Positions 16,282 to 24,258 of a stretch of 27,401 bases of DNA are shown here, piece by piece. The position numbers and the translations under genes were made by a program. The DNA is taken from the NCBI GenBank assembly GCA_035495815.1, contig DATJFH010000268.1, forward strand, positions 1 through 27,401. Reading direction: 5' to 3'. Below the pieces are notes generated by a model. That model was given only the letters and a program-made list of their open reading frames with translations. It did not search any database and was not told where the DNA came from. This stretch comes from DATJFH01 sp035495815. Its GTDB lineage: Bacteria > Acidobacteriota > Terriglobia > Bryobacterales > Bryobacteraceae. Each line of letters opens with the position of its first letter. Position 1 is the stretch's first letter.

Positions 16282-17283
16282 TCACTGCCCGGCCATTTCC
16301 GCCGGCTTCAGACCTTTTTTGTAGCCGTCCATCTTGAAGGGCGACGGCTTGTAATCTCCCACCAGCGCGACGTTCGATTTCGCCTGGATCTTGTTTTCGC
16401 GCCCGACGGCCCAGTAGCACGCGTTGACCAGCATCCGGCGGACGCCCTCGTTCAGCAGGTCCTGCGACGAGCCCATGGTCGTGTTGAATATGCGCGCCGT
16501 CCTGCCAGCCGCGCCCTTGTATGTCTTTACCCAGGCCACGGGCATCATCGGATCGTTCTGTGGCCCGGGTACGGGAGGGTCGGTGGGCTGCATGCCCGTC
16601 AACACCTGCCCCAGCACCAGCGGACGGCTGTCTCCAGGCATCGGCAGCTTCACTTTGTACACGTCGGTCGAGCCCCAGATCCCGCCGTCTTTAATGCCAC
16701 GCAAAACCGGATGGTTTTCTTCGCCCTTGGCAATGACGCCGCGCGTGCTCTGGACGCCGTGGCGGCCGTGATGCGCCACCCAAGTCTCGCCCAGCACCTG
16801 CCGGCCGAATCCTCCGTCCCATTGCTTGCTGTTCCACGTATAGCGTTCGTAGGTCTTGCTGGACTTCAAATTGAAACAGTGCGTGGCCGTGCGCATTCCC
16901 ATGATGGGCCGGCCCGACTCGATGTAGTCGACCAGCGGCTTCATCTGATCGTCAGGCAGATCCACCCATCGCAGGAACAGGATCAGCAGGTCTGCTCTTG
17001 CCAGCGTTTCGAGGCCCGGAATATTGGGCTTGCCCATATCGACAGTTCCGTCCTTGGGATCGGTGGCGAACAGGACCGTGCATTTGAACCCGTGACGGGT
17101 GGCCAAAATACGGGCCAGTTGCGGCAACGCCTCCTCGGAGCGATACTCCTGGTCGGCGGCGATCAACACCACGTGCTTCCCCTTTCCCGGACCTTTTCCG
17201 CCCTCGAAAACGACTCCGGGCCCGGCGGCGTGCAGCGCAGCGGCCAGTATGGCGAGTGGCAGGAATCGCATCATCGTGCTCAC
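16282..17283 (-). CDS. Secreted ThuA-like domain protein
   Basis: A 333-residue protein with an N-terminal signal (MRFLPLAILAAALHAA). It carries a ThuA (trehalose-utilisation) class I amidotransferase-like fold: KHVVLIAADQEYRSEEALPQ, FATDPKDGTVDM, ADLLILFLRWVDLPDDQM, and the late HHGRHGVQ and GIWGSTDVY blocks. ThuA-like proteins often accompany Gfo/Idh/MocA oxidoreductases in sugar catabolism; the biochemical role of secreted versions is not established. The GTG at 17283 is preferred because it forms a GTGA overlap with the upstream Rid-like gene; ATGs at 17274 and 17271 are alternatives. It is convergent with the SDR gene, with 12 bp between stops. Confidence 0.88.
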   Translation of the reverse strand: MSTMMRFLPLAILAAALHAAGPGVVFEGGKGPGKGKHVVLIAADQEYRSEEALPQLARILATRHGFKCTVLFATDPKDGTVDMGKPNIPGLETLARADLLILFLRWVDLPDDQMKPLVDYIESGRPIMGMRTATHCFNLKSSKTYERYTWNSKQWDGGFGRQVLGETWVAHHGRHGVQSTRGVIAKGEENHPVLRGIKDGGIWGSTDVYKVKLPMPGDSRPLVLGQVLTGMQPTDPPVPGPQNDPMMPVAWVKTYKGAAGRTARIFNTTMGSSQDLLNEGVRRMLVNACYWAVGRENKIQAKSNVALVGDYKPSPFKMDGYKKGLKPAEMAGQ

Positions 17284-18041
17284 GTGGATTCTGAGCTTAC
17301 CACAACCTCGTTGCGGCAGCCGCGCAGATCCATTTCGTATTCGATGCTGACAATCGGCGGCCGTGCGTAGTGCCAGGTGACGCCGTGCTGGTTGGCGGCT
17401 CCCAGCCGGGGAAGGATCACCGGCTCGAGCAGCGGACGGATGTCGTGAACCGTGTAGACGTCCGTGGTGGTGACCTGCCCCCAGCCCGCGCCAAGCTCGC
17501 GCATCCGCGATTCCATCAGGCCGAGCACGAAACGCGCCTTCTCCGCGAGCGCGCCGGCTGTATTCTCACCCCGCCGGACTACGTCGTGCGGATCGAGCGA
17601 GCCTTCCGGCAACTCGCCGGCCCCGGCCACGACAAACGTAACTGCCTTCTGCGCCGAGGGCACGGTGTAGGAAAAGCCATACACGACGGCTTCACCGGGC
17701 GGGTCCACCTGCGGCGCCACGTTGGTACGCGCCACGGGATTGAGGCCGTCCTGCAAAATGGCCCAGCTCTTGAGAATGTCCACGTAACCGGCGTTGAAAT
17801 CCGCGAAGCCCTGGAATGAAAACGGACGCGGCGACCGCAGCTCCACCCCGCATAGCGCTTGACGCGGCCTTCCGAGCGATTTCAGCCGCCGGTCGATCGC
17901 GTCGAAGCCGGCGCGCAGCGGGAGGGGCCTCAGAAATCGCGCATGTTCGATGGCGAATCCGGGGGAAGCCGCCGCGCCGGCCGAGTAGGGGCTGATGCCT
18001 TTCAAAAAGGAATAATTGCCTTTGTGGTTTTCGATCCGCAT
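17280..18041 (-). CDS. Rid (YjgF/YER057c)-like protein
   Basis: A 253-residue protein without a signal peptide. The second half resembles the Rid/YjgF trimeric fold: FVVAGAGELP, then a helix RFVLGLMESRMRELGAGWGQ, the strand TTTDVYTVHD, and a final RPPIVSIEYEMDL where an Arg and Glu occupy positions reminiscent of the RidA substrate-binding pair. The first ~120 residues look like a diverged second copy. RidA hydrolyses reactive imines from PLP-enzymes; that activity here is only inferred. It starts 10 nt after the true end of the damaged hypF frame and overlaps the ThuA-like gene as GTGA, so the two are probably one transcription unit. Confidence 0.58.
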   Translation of the reverse strand: MRIENHKGNYSFLKGISPYSAGAAASPGFAIEHARFLRPLPLRAGFDAIDRRLKSLGRPRQALCGVELRSPRPFSFQGFADFNAGYVDILKSWAILQDGLNPVARTNVAPQVDPPGEAVVYGFSYTVPSAQKAVTFVVAGAGELPEGSLDPHDVVRRGENTAGALAEKARFVLGLMESRMRELGAGWGQVTTTDVYTVHDIRPLLEPVILPRLGAANQHGVTWHYARPPIVSIEYEMDLRGCRNEVVVSSEST

Positions 18042-18050
18042 TGCCCCAGA

Positions 18051-20138
18051 CTACAGGAAAGCCGCCAGCGCCGCCTGCCCGAGGCTGATGCCGCCGTCGT
18101 TCGGCGGCACGGCGCGGTTCGTCCAGATCTCGATCCGTTCACCCGACAGCAATGCCTTAAGATCCTCCAGCAGCAAATCGTTCTGAAACACGCCTCCCGA
18201 AGTGCCACGGTATCGAGACCGTGCGCCTGACAGAGGGCGCTCACCGCGGCGCCGAGTCCGGAGGCGACTCCTGCCTGGAAGGCGCGCGCGCAATCCGCCG
18301 GGCTCCTTCCCCGGCGTCGATCGCCAGCCAGTTCCCGAAGCAGTGGCCTGAAATCCAGCTCATCGCCCGTGAACGGGAACGAATACGGCTCCGCGCTCCG
18401 CGAGCGCCGCGCCAACTGCTCCAGCCACATGGCGGCCTGTCCTTCGAACGTCACTTCCCGGGTGAAGCCGAGCAGCGCAGCGGCGCTGTCGAACAGCCGC
18501 CCCATCGAGGTCGTCTTGAAGCTTCGCACCTGCCTGCGAACGAGCTCCAGCGAGTTCCGGTAACGGGATGAGAAACGGAACGGATCCGCCATCAGGTCCG
18601 GCAGCCCCTTCACCTGGGACAGGAAGCCGGCGGCAGCCTGCATGGGAAAACGGGCCGCGGCGTCGCCCCCAGGCAGATCGGCTGGACGCAGATGGGCCAC
18701 TCGCGCGAATCCTTCCGCCACGCTGCCGGTGAAAATCTCTCCACCCCAGATGACGCCGTTGTCGCCGTATCCCGTTCCGTCGAGGCTCACGCCGAGCACG
18801 CGTTTGTCCCAGGCCTCTCTTTCGGCGAGGACGGAAGCCACGTGGGCGCGATGATGTTGAACGGAGCTTGTACCGGCGCACGTCAATTGGAGCGCATGCG
18901 CGGTCGAGAAATACGAAGGGTGCCGATCGTGAGCTACCTGAACCGCCTCCCACCGCAATTCGTACATGTGAACCAAATCTTCGACGGTTTCCCAAAACGC
19001 GCGCAACGCCTCGAAGTGTTCGAGATCGCCGATATGCTGGCTGACGAGCGCTCCCCCGTTCGCCACCAGCGTCACCGTGTTCTTCAGGTCGGCGCCAACG
19101 GCAAGAATCGGACGCGCGGCCGGAATCCTGGCCACCGCCGACGGAGCGTACCCGCGCGACCGCCGCAGGATCATGGGCCCGAACGCCCCCACACGGGCCA
19201 CCGAGTCGTCCACGCGGCGAGCGATAGGCCGATCGCCAATCAAGAAGGCGTCCGCGATCTCTTTCAAACCGCTCAGCGCCTCTGCTTCTTCGTACGCGAT
19301 GGGTTCGCTCGAACGGTTGGCGCTCGTCATCACCAGGGCCGGCGGACAGCCCGCCGCGAACAGCAGGTGGTGCACGGGCGTGTAGGGCAACATGACGCCC
19401 AGTTCGTCGTTGTCTGGGGCCACGCCATGAAAACAGCGTTTGGACCGAGCCAGAACGATCGGGCGCGCCGTGGACAGCAGCAAGTCTTCCTCCTGAGGAG
19501 AGAGTTCCACCACCGTGCGTGCGGAGTCCAGGTTCGCGGCCATCAAGGCGAACGGCTTCTCTTTCCGATACTTCCGTTCGCGGAGATGGCGCACTGCCGA
19601 CTCGTTCATGGCGTCGCAGGCCAGATGATAGCCGCCGATCCCTTTCACCGCCACGATCCCGCCCCGGTTCAACTCGTCGACGGCTCTATCGACGGCTCGC
19701 TCGCCGCGGAACTCATGTCCGCCCCGCAGCCACAACCGATAGGCGGGACCGCAGGATGGGCACGCCACCGGCTGCGCGTGGAAACGGCGATCCAGCGGGT
19801 CCGCATACTGCTCCGCGCAGCATTTGTCGAGGGGCCACGCCCGCATGGTAGTGTTGTCCCGATCGTAGGGAAGCCGGATGAGCACCGAGTAGCGGGGGCC
19901 ACAATGCGTGCAGTTGATGTAAGGGTAGTGATAGCGCGGATCGGCCGCATCGAACATCTCGGCCAGACAGGCGTGGCATACCGGCAGGTCGGGTGATATC
20001 CGCGTCGTGGGCCGCCCGCCGGTACGGCTCTCCCGAATAACGAACTCCCGGAGTCCGGCCGGTTCCGCTGGCCGGATGTCCATCGCCGTGATGCGGGCCG
20101 CCGGCGGGCACTCCGATTCCAGGGACCGTACAAAATCG
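18051..20138 (-). pseudogene. hypF: Damaged hypF ([NiFe]-hydrogenase maturation carbamoyltransferase)
   Basis: HypF makes the thiocarbamoyl precursor of the CN ligands of [NiFe] hydrogenases. Order seen: the last ~25 residues of the acylphosphatase domain (FVRSLESECPPAARI); the zinc-finger block with CHAC, CTHC and CPSC; a YrdC domain (MTSANRSSEPI, LRRSRGYAP); and a Kae1-like domain (QHHRAH, LDGTGYGD). Three lesions are visible. About 70 N-terminal residues, including the catalytic acylphosphatase region, are missing where the gene joins a PAS fragment near 20133. The usual CxxC of the second zinc finger reads LDKCC, one Cys short. A 1-nt deletion near 18200 (CTTCGG for an expected CTTTCGG) breaks the SGGVFQND motif; the adjoining frame then continues it to NDGGISLGQAALAAFL and stops at 18051. 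Sequencing error could explain the indel but not all lesions. Confidence 0.88.
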
Positions 20139-20548
20139 CCGAGACCACATTCCGCTCTTCCGCCAGCGCCTGTTCCGTCTTTTTGAGCTCGGTGATGTCG
20201 AACCCGACTCCGTGGATGAACCACGGCCGGCCGTCCTCGTGCCGCACCAGCCGCGCCTCGCATTGGAACCAGACCACCCGTCCATCGCGGGCCAGTACCC
20301 GATAAGACGACCGCAGCGGGCTTCCCGTCAGGAACCATCTCAGCCGCTTCCGTGCTCCAGCGATCTTTGTCGTCAGGATGAATGTGCCGGTACCAGCGAA
20401 TCGGATCTTCCAGCCACTCTGAGCGGGAAATTCCCAGAGCCGCTTCGATCTGGGGACTGACGTAGGCTTCGCCGATGCCTTCGTCCAGGTACGCCATGAA
20501 CACGATGGCGGGAATCTGGTCCAGCAGGACCCGGTACCGCTCTTCCAT
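20133..20548 (-). pseudogene. Truncated, frameshifted PAS-domain sensor, fused to hypF
   Basis: From ATG 20548 the frame encodes a PAS_3-type domain (ERYRVLLDQIPAIVFMAYLD, AYVSPQIEAALGISRSEWL, WYRHIHPDDKDRW). At about 20335 one extra G (ATGG for ATG) shifts the frame; the PAS/PAC sequence resumes in the next frame as FLTGSPLRSSYRVLARDGR and continues to FIHGVGFDITELKKTEQAL and ERNVVSAIL. There it stops being PAS-like, exactly where HypF sequence begins. Homologues usually continue into a second PAS and a kinase or other output domain, which are missing. The bases 20549-20677 upstream read sensibly in the same frame (TEAVLAGLAEVFFQN) but have only a CTG as possible start and end at a TAG (20678-20680), so the 5' end may be lost too. 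The starting frame happens to be the hypF frame, leaving one long open frame of 848 codons. Confidence 0.82.
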
Positions 20549-20668
20549 GTTCGGGGCTTCCGGCGCGGCGGACCGCCGCCCGTCCGGCGCGTTCTGAAAA
20601 AATACTTCAGCCAGGCCGGCCAGAACCGCTTCGGTCTCAGCCGGGCTGGTGATATCGCCTGACGCAGA

Positions 20669-20713
20669 GGCTGCCGGCTAAGGCGCTACTCCCCTCTGGC
20701 GCCCCCGGCAGCC
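20669..20713. repeat. 9-bp inverted repeat between hydrogenase and PAS relics
   Basis: GGCTGCCGG (20669-20677) and CCGGCAGCC (20705-20713) are perfect inverted copies separated by 27 nt. They lie in the non-homologous stretch (about 20681-20792) that separates the hhyS fragment from the PAS fragment. They could be a terminator-like hairpin or a relic of whatever recombined here; no transposase is seen. Confidence 0.5.
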
Positions 20714-20792
20714 CTACGCTGGCGCCAGGACGGCTCTTTGTTGAGAGACGTCTGCGTAAATCTGTGGAGCGCGTGAATGGCCCGGCCGTAAG

Positions 20793-20981
20793 TCATTGTG
20801 CGACTTTGGGAATCCAAGGAAGGGCGCCGAGAATGATATCTTCCATGCCCGGTTGGGTGGCGGCCGTCATCGCGATGGTGTCTCCGTCGCAGCCGAGACC
20901 GGCCGTGATCCACAGAATGTCGATCTCACGGATCGGCTCAGCCAGCCGGCCCTCCGATACTGCAATAGCAGGTCCATCCAT
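20793..20981 (-). pseudogene. hhyS: 5' fragment of [NiFe]-hydrogenase small subunit, group 1h-type
   Basis: A 62-codon minus-strand frame starts at ATG 20981 with GAGGG about 8 nt upstream. It reads ILWITAGLGCDGDTIAMT, AATQPGMEDIILGAL and then PWIPKV before meeting a stop. This is the N-terminus of a [NiFe] hydrogenase small subunit. CDGD, with Asp in place of the second Cys of the usual CxxC, is the signature of the oxygen-tolerant group 1h (actinobacterial-type) enzymes, whose proximal cluster uses three Cys and one Asp. A complete subunit has over 300 residues; everything after the first cluster ligands is gone and no large subunit is present. An upstream in-frame start at 21050 is possible. 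The original promoter region (20982-21133) is shared divergently with tnaA. Confidence 0.86.
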
Positions 20982-21133
20982 TCTCTTTTCCCTCACGTCC
21001 GCTGGTAAGGGAAAGCTGACATTCGGAATTTTGCCCCATCGCGAAGTCAATCAATCTCATTTATTCCCTCTTTTGGGGATAAATCGACGCTTGCATTTGC
21101 TCTCATGGCCGCCGCCGAGCATAATCGAATACG

Positions 21134-22480
21134 ATGAAGACCATAATCGAGCCTTTTCGCATCAAGAGCGTCGAGCCTCTGCGCCATACGACTCGCCAGG
21201 AGCGGGAGCGTCTGCTCGAGGAAGCCGGCTTCAACCTGTTTCAAATTCCGGCCCGCCACATTCTCATCGACCTGCTGACCGACTCCGGAACGAGCGCCAT
21301 GTCCACGGCCCAATGGGGAGCGATGATGCGCGGCGATGAGTCTTATGCCGGCAGCGAGAGCTTCTACCGCATGGAGCGCGTGGTCCGGGAGTTGACTGGG
21401 TTCCGCCACATCATTCCAACCCATCAGGGACGCGCGGCCGAGCGCATCCTCTTCCAGGTGATCTGCCGCCCCGGGCAGGTGATCCCCAGTAACACGCATT
21501 TCGACACGACCCGCGCGAATATCGAGTTCACCGGCGCCCGCGCGGTGGACCTGCCGGTTTACGAGGCGGCCGATACTCAGGCCCGCCTCGACTTCAAGGG
21601 CAACATGGATGTGGACGCTCTCGAGCGCCTGCTGGAAGCCGAGGGCGCGGACAAGGTACCGCTGATCATGGTTACCGTCACCAACAATTCCGGAGGTGGA
21701 CAGCCGGTTTCGATGGCCAACCTCGAGGCGGTCCGCCGGGTCGCCTCCCGGTATGCGGTTCCTTTCTATCTCGACGCATGCCGCTTCGCCGAAAACGCCT
21801 TCCTGATCGGACTGCGGGAGGCCGGCTACGGCGGCCATAGCCCGAAACAGATTGCACAGAAAATGTTTTCCTTGGCGGACGGCTGCACCTTTTCGGCCAA
21901 GAAAGACGCGTTCGCCAACATCGGCGGTCTGCTCTGCTCGAATGACGACCGCGTGGCCCGGCAGGAGACCGATATTTTGATCCTCACCGAGGGTTTCCCC
22001 ACCTACGGCGGCTTGGCCGGACGCGATCTCGAGGCCATCGCCACCGGCCTCGAGGAGATCCTCGATCCGGACTACCTGCGCTACCGGATTGCTTCGACCG
22101 ACTACCTCGGCCGGCATATCGCCGACGCCGGAGTGCCTATTGTGGAGCCGCCCGGCGGGCACGCCATCTACATCGACGCCGGCCGCATGCTCCCGCATAT
22201 CCCGCCGGCCCGGTTTCCCGCACAGGCGCTGGCCGTCGAGCTGTACCGCCATGCCGGAATCCGCTCCGTGGAAATCGGCTCACTGATGTTCGGAGAAAGC
22301 GCTCGTCACGAGCTGCTGCGGCTGGCCATCCCGCGACGTGTCTACACGCAAAGTCATATCGATTACGTGGTCGAAGCCATCCTCGAGGTAAACCACGACC
22401 GCCGCCGGATTCGCGGTCTCGAAATCGTGGAGGAGCCGCCTTTTCTCAGGCACTTCTCGGCGCGTTTGAGGGAAAGCTGA
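21134..22480 (+). CDS. tnaA: Tryptophanase (PLP beta-eliminating lyase)
   Basis: A 448-residue PLP enzyme of the tryptophanase/tyrosine phenol-lyase family, converting L-Trp to indole, pyruvate and ammonia. Seen: IDLLTDSGTSAMS, YAGSESFY (Tyr71), PTHQGR, the PLP-stacking Phe123, Asn185, Asp214, Arg217 and the Schiff-base Lys257 in FSAKKDAF. Specificity markers favour tryptophanase: Asp follows Phe123 (tyrosine phenol-lyase has Thr), the late motif is SVEIGS where the phenol-lyase has an Arg (MERG), and LRHF keeps the His near the C-terminus. The N-terminus (EPFRIKSVE) and exact numbering instead match tyrosine phenol-lyase. No TnaC-like leader peptide is visible. It is divergent from the hydrogenase relic and 35 nt upstream of modB. 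Confidence 0.92.
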   Translation: MKTIIEPFRIKSVEPLRHTTRQERERLLEEAGFNLFQIPARHILIDLLTDSGTSAMSTAQWGAMMRGDESYAGSESFYRMERVVRELTGFRHIIPTHQGRAAERILFQVICRPGQVIPSNTHFDTTRANIEFTGARAVDLPVYEAADTQARLDFKGNMDVDALERLLEAEGADKVPLIMVTVTNNSGGGQPVSMANLEAVRRVASRYAVPFYLDACRFAENAFLIGLREAGYGGHSPKQIAQKMFSLADGCTFSAKKDAFANIGGLLCSNDDRVARQETDILILTEGFPTYGGLAGRDLEAIATGLEEILDPDYLRYRIASTDYLGRHIADAGVPIVEPPGGHAIYIDAGRMLPHIPPARFPAQALAVELYRHAGIRSVEIGSLMFGESARHELLRLAIPRRVYTQSHIDYVVEAILEVNHDRRRIRGLEIVEEPPFLRHFSARLRES

Positions 22481-22515
22481 AAGCGCGTCCCCGGAAGCTG
22501 TAAGCTGATAACTCT

Positions 22516-23184
22516 ATGGTCATCGACTGGTTCCCGTTGTGGCTCAGCCTGCGTGTCGCCGGTTTTGCCACGGTAATCTCGCTGGCCTTCAGCCTCCCCC
22601 TCGCATGGCTGCTCGCCAGCCGGGAATGGAAGGGCAGAAATGTCCTCGAGGCGGTGACCACACTGCCCCTCGTTCTGCCTCCCACCGTTTTGGGCTACTA
22701 CCTGCTCGTCATCATCGGCCGTAACTCGCCGATCGGGCAGATCTATGAATGGGCATTCGGATCGCCCCTCGTCTTCAGCTGGCAGGCAGCCACGCTGGCC
22801 GCACTGTTCCACTCCATTCCCCTGTTGATCAAGTTCATCCGGGCGGCATTCGAGAGTATCGACCCCAGCTTCGAGCGGGCCGCCCGGAATCTCGGAGCGT
22901 CGGAGTGGAAGGTGTTCTGGCGTGTGACGGTCCCCCTGGCCCGGCGGTCCATTTTCGCCGCTGCCGCGCTGGCGTTCGCCCGCTCCCTGGGTGATTTCGG
23001 CGTCACCATCATGATCGCCGGCGACATACCGGGCCGGACTCAGACGGTCGCTGTCGCCATTTACGATGCAGTCGAGTCCGGCAACGGGGCGCTCGCGCGC
23101 TCGCTGGTTCTGGTCATTTCCGCGGTTTCCATTGCCATCCTGTATCTGGCTAACCGTCTGGAGCGGAGACAGCAGGCCGGATGA
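22516..23184 (+). CDS. modB: Molybdate ABC transporter permease ModB
   Basis: A 222-residue inner-membrane permease with about five hydrophobic helices. TLPLVLPPTVLGYYLL and SIPLLIKFIRAAFESID are typical ModB blocks. The EAA-like loop that contacts the ATPase is ERAARNLGASEWKVFWRVT, and LGDFGVTIMIAGDIPGRTQT is the usual C-terminal signature. It forms the channel for molybdate or tungstate import. The stop overlaps modC by ATGA (23181-23184). No ModA periplasmic binding protein is present upstream, where modA usually lies; tnaA precedes instead. Confidence 0.94.
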   Translation: MVIDWFPLWLSLRVAGFATVISLAFSLPLAWLLASREWKGRNVLEAVTTLPLVLPPTVLGYYLLVIIGRNSPIGQIYEWAFGSPLVFSWQAATLAALFHSIPLLIKFIRAAFESIDPSFERAARNLGASEWKVFWRVTVPLARRSIFAAAALAFARSLGDFGVTIMIAGDIPGRTQTVAVAIYDAVESGNGALARSLVLVISAVSIAILYLANRLERRQQAG

Positions 23185-24257
23185 TCCAGGTACGCATTTC
23201 CAGGCACTTTGCTCCAGGTCCGGAGTCGGCGGAATTCGCGCTCAATGTGGAACTGACCGCCGGTCCGGGAATCACTGTCCTGTTCGGGGCCAGCGGATCA
23301 GGCAAGACCCTGACTCTCGACTGCATCGCCGGTTTCGTCAAACCGGATTCCGGCCGCATCCTGCTCGACGACGAAATTCTCTACGACGGAGCCTCCGGCG
23401 TCAATCTGCGGCCCCAAAATCGAAACTGCGGCTACGTCTTCCAGAACTATGCCCTTTTCCCTCACATGACGCTGCGAGACAATCTGGCCTTCGCGGCGGA
23501 GCGCCAGCCGCGCCTGGAGCGCCATCGCCGGGTTAGCGAGATGCTGGAGAAATTCGAGCTCGGCGGTGTCGCGGGACGGCATCCCCACGAGGTATCGGGG
23601 GGAGAGAAGCAGCGCTGCTCCATTGCGCGGGCGTTGATCGGAGAGCCGGGTCTGCTCCTGCTCGACGAGCCCGCCCGCGGTCTGGACGCCCCGTTGCGCG
23701 CCGGCCTCTATTCGACGCTGCGCCAAGTGCGCGCGGATTTCAATCTGCCCATCCTGCTGGTCACTCATGACCTCGACGAGTGCTTCGAGTTGGGCGACCA
23801 GATGCTCGTCCTGCGGGAGGGCCGGATGGTCCAGAGCGGCGCTCCCAACGACGTCCTGACCCAACCCGCCAACGTGGACGTAGCCCGGCTGCTCGGCATT
23901 CCCAACCTCTTCCAGGCCGAAATCGCCGCCCTCGATCCCGCCAAAAACACCAGCCGCCTCAAGCTCCCCGATTTCGAGCTCACCGGACCTTACTACCCGG
24001 GACGCTTTCTCCGCGACCGTGTCTGGCTCTGCGTGCGCGCCGAAGACTTGCGCGCGCAGGCTGCGAACGGATCCACACCCGACGGTCCGAACCGCGTTCC
24101 GGTCAAGCTGGTGCGAGTGTCGCCCCGTCCCCGGACCGTGCGCCTCGAGTTCTCGCCGGGCATCACGGTGGAGATGTCGCGCGCCGAGTTCGAGCGGCAG
24201 AAGGATAATGAAGAATGGCTGGTGGAATTCCCCCCATGTTCCATCCGGATGCTCTGA
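23181..24257 (+). CDS. modC: Molybdate ABC transporter ATP-binding protein ModC
   Basis: A 358-residue ABC ATPase: Walker A GASGSGKT (36-43), Q-loop in YVFQNYALFPHMT, signature VSGGEKQRCS, Walker B LLLLDEP and switch His in LLVTHDLDE. The C-terminal ~110 residues contain a TOBE/Mop-like beta-domain (VPVKLVRVSPRPRTVRLEF), as in ModC and related oxyanion importers. It energises ModB. The start overlaps modB by 4 nt; the stop is 1 nt before the FmdE-like gene, so the cluster is translated as a unit. Sulfate or other oxyanions are alternative substrates, but permease sequence and the FmdE neighbour favour molybdate/tungstate. Confidence 0.95.
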   Translation: MIQVRISRHFAPGPESAEFALNVELTAGPGITVLFGASGSGKTLTLDCIAGFVKPDSGRILLDDEILYDGASGVNLRPQNRNCGYVFQNYALFPHMTLRDNLAFAAERQPRLERHRRVSEMLEKFELGGVAGRHPHEVSGGEKQRCSIARALIGEPGLLLLDEPARGLDAPLRAGLYSTLRQVRADFNLPILLVTHDLDECFELGDQMLVLREGRMVQSGAPNDVLTQPANVDVARLLGIPNLFQAEIAALDPAKNTSRLKLPDFELTGPYYPGRFLRDRVWLCVRAEDLRAQAANGSTPDGPNRVPVKLVRVSPRPRTVRLEFSPGITVEMSRAEFERQKDNEEWLVEFPPCSIRML

Positions 24258-24258
24258 A

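Noticed and set aside
18002..18050. C-terminal extension of the long hypF frame to 18002
   Set aside because: After the frameshift near 18200 this frame is Arg/Cys-rich nonsense; the genuine hypF end is in the neighbouring frame at 18051.
18692..19996. 434-codon plus-strand frame
   Set aside because: Shadow of hypF, whose domains are read on the minus strand.
21051..21133. TnaC-like leader peptide upstream of tnaA
   Set aside because: No short frame with a Trp and Pro-ending leader is visible before the tnaA start.
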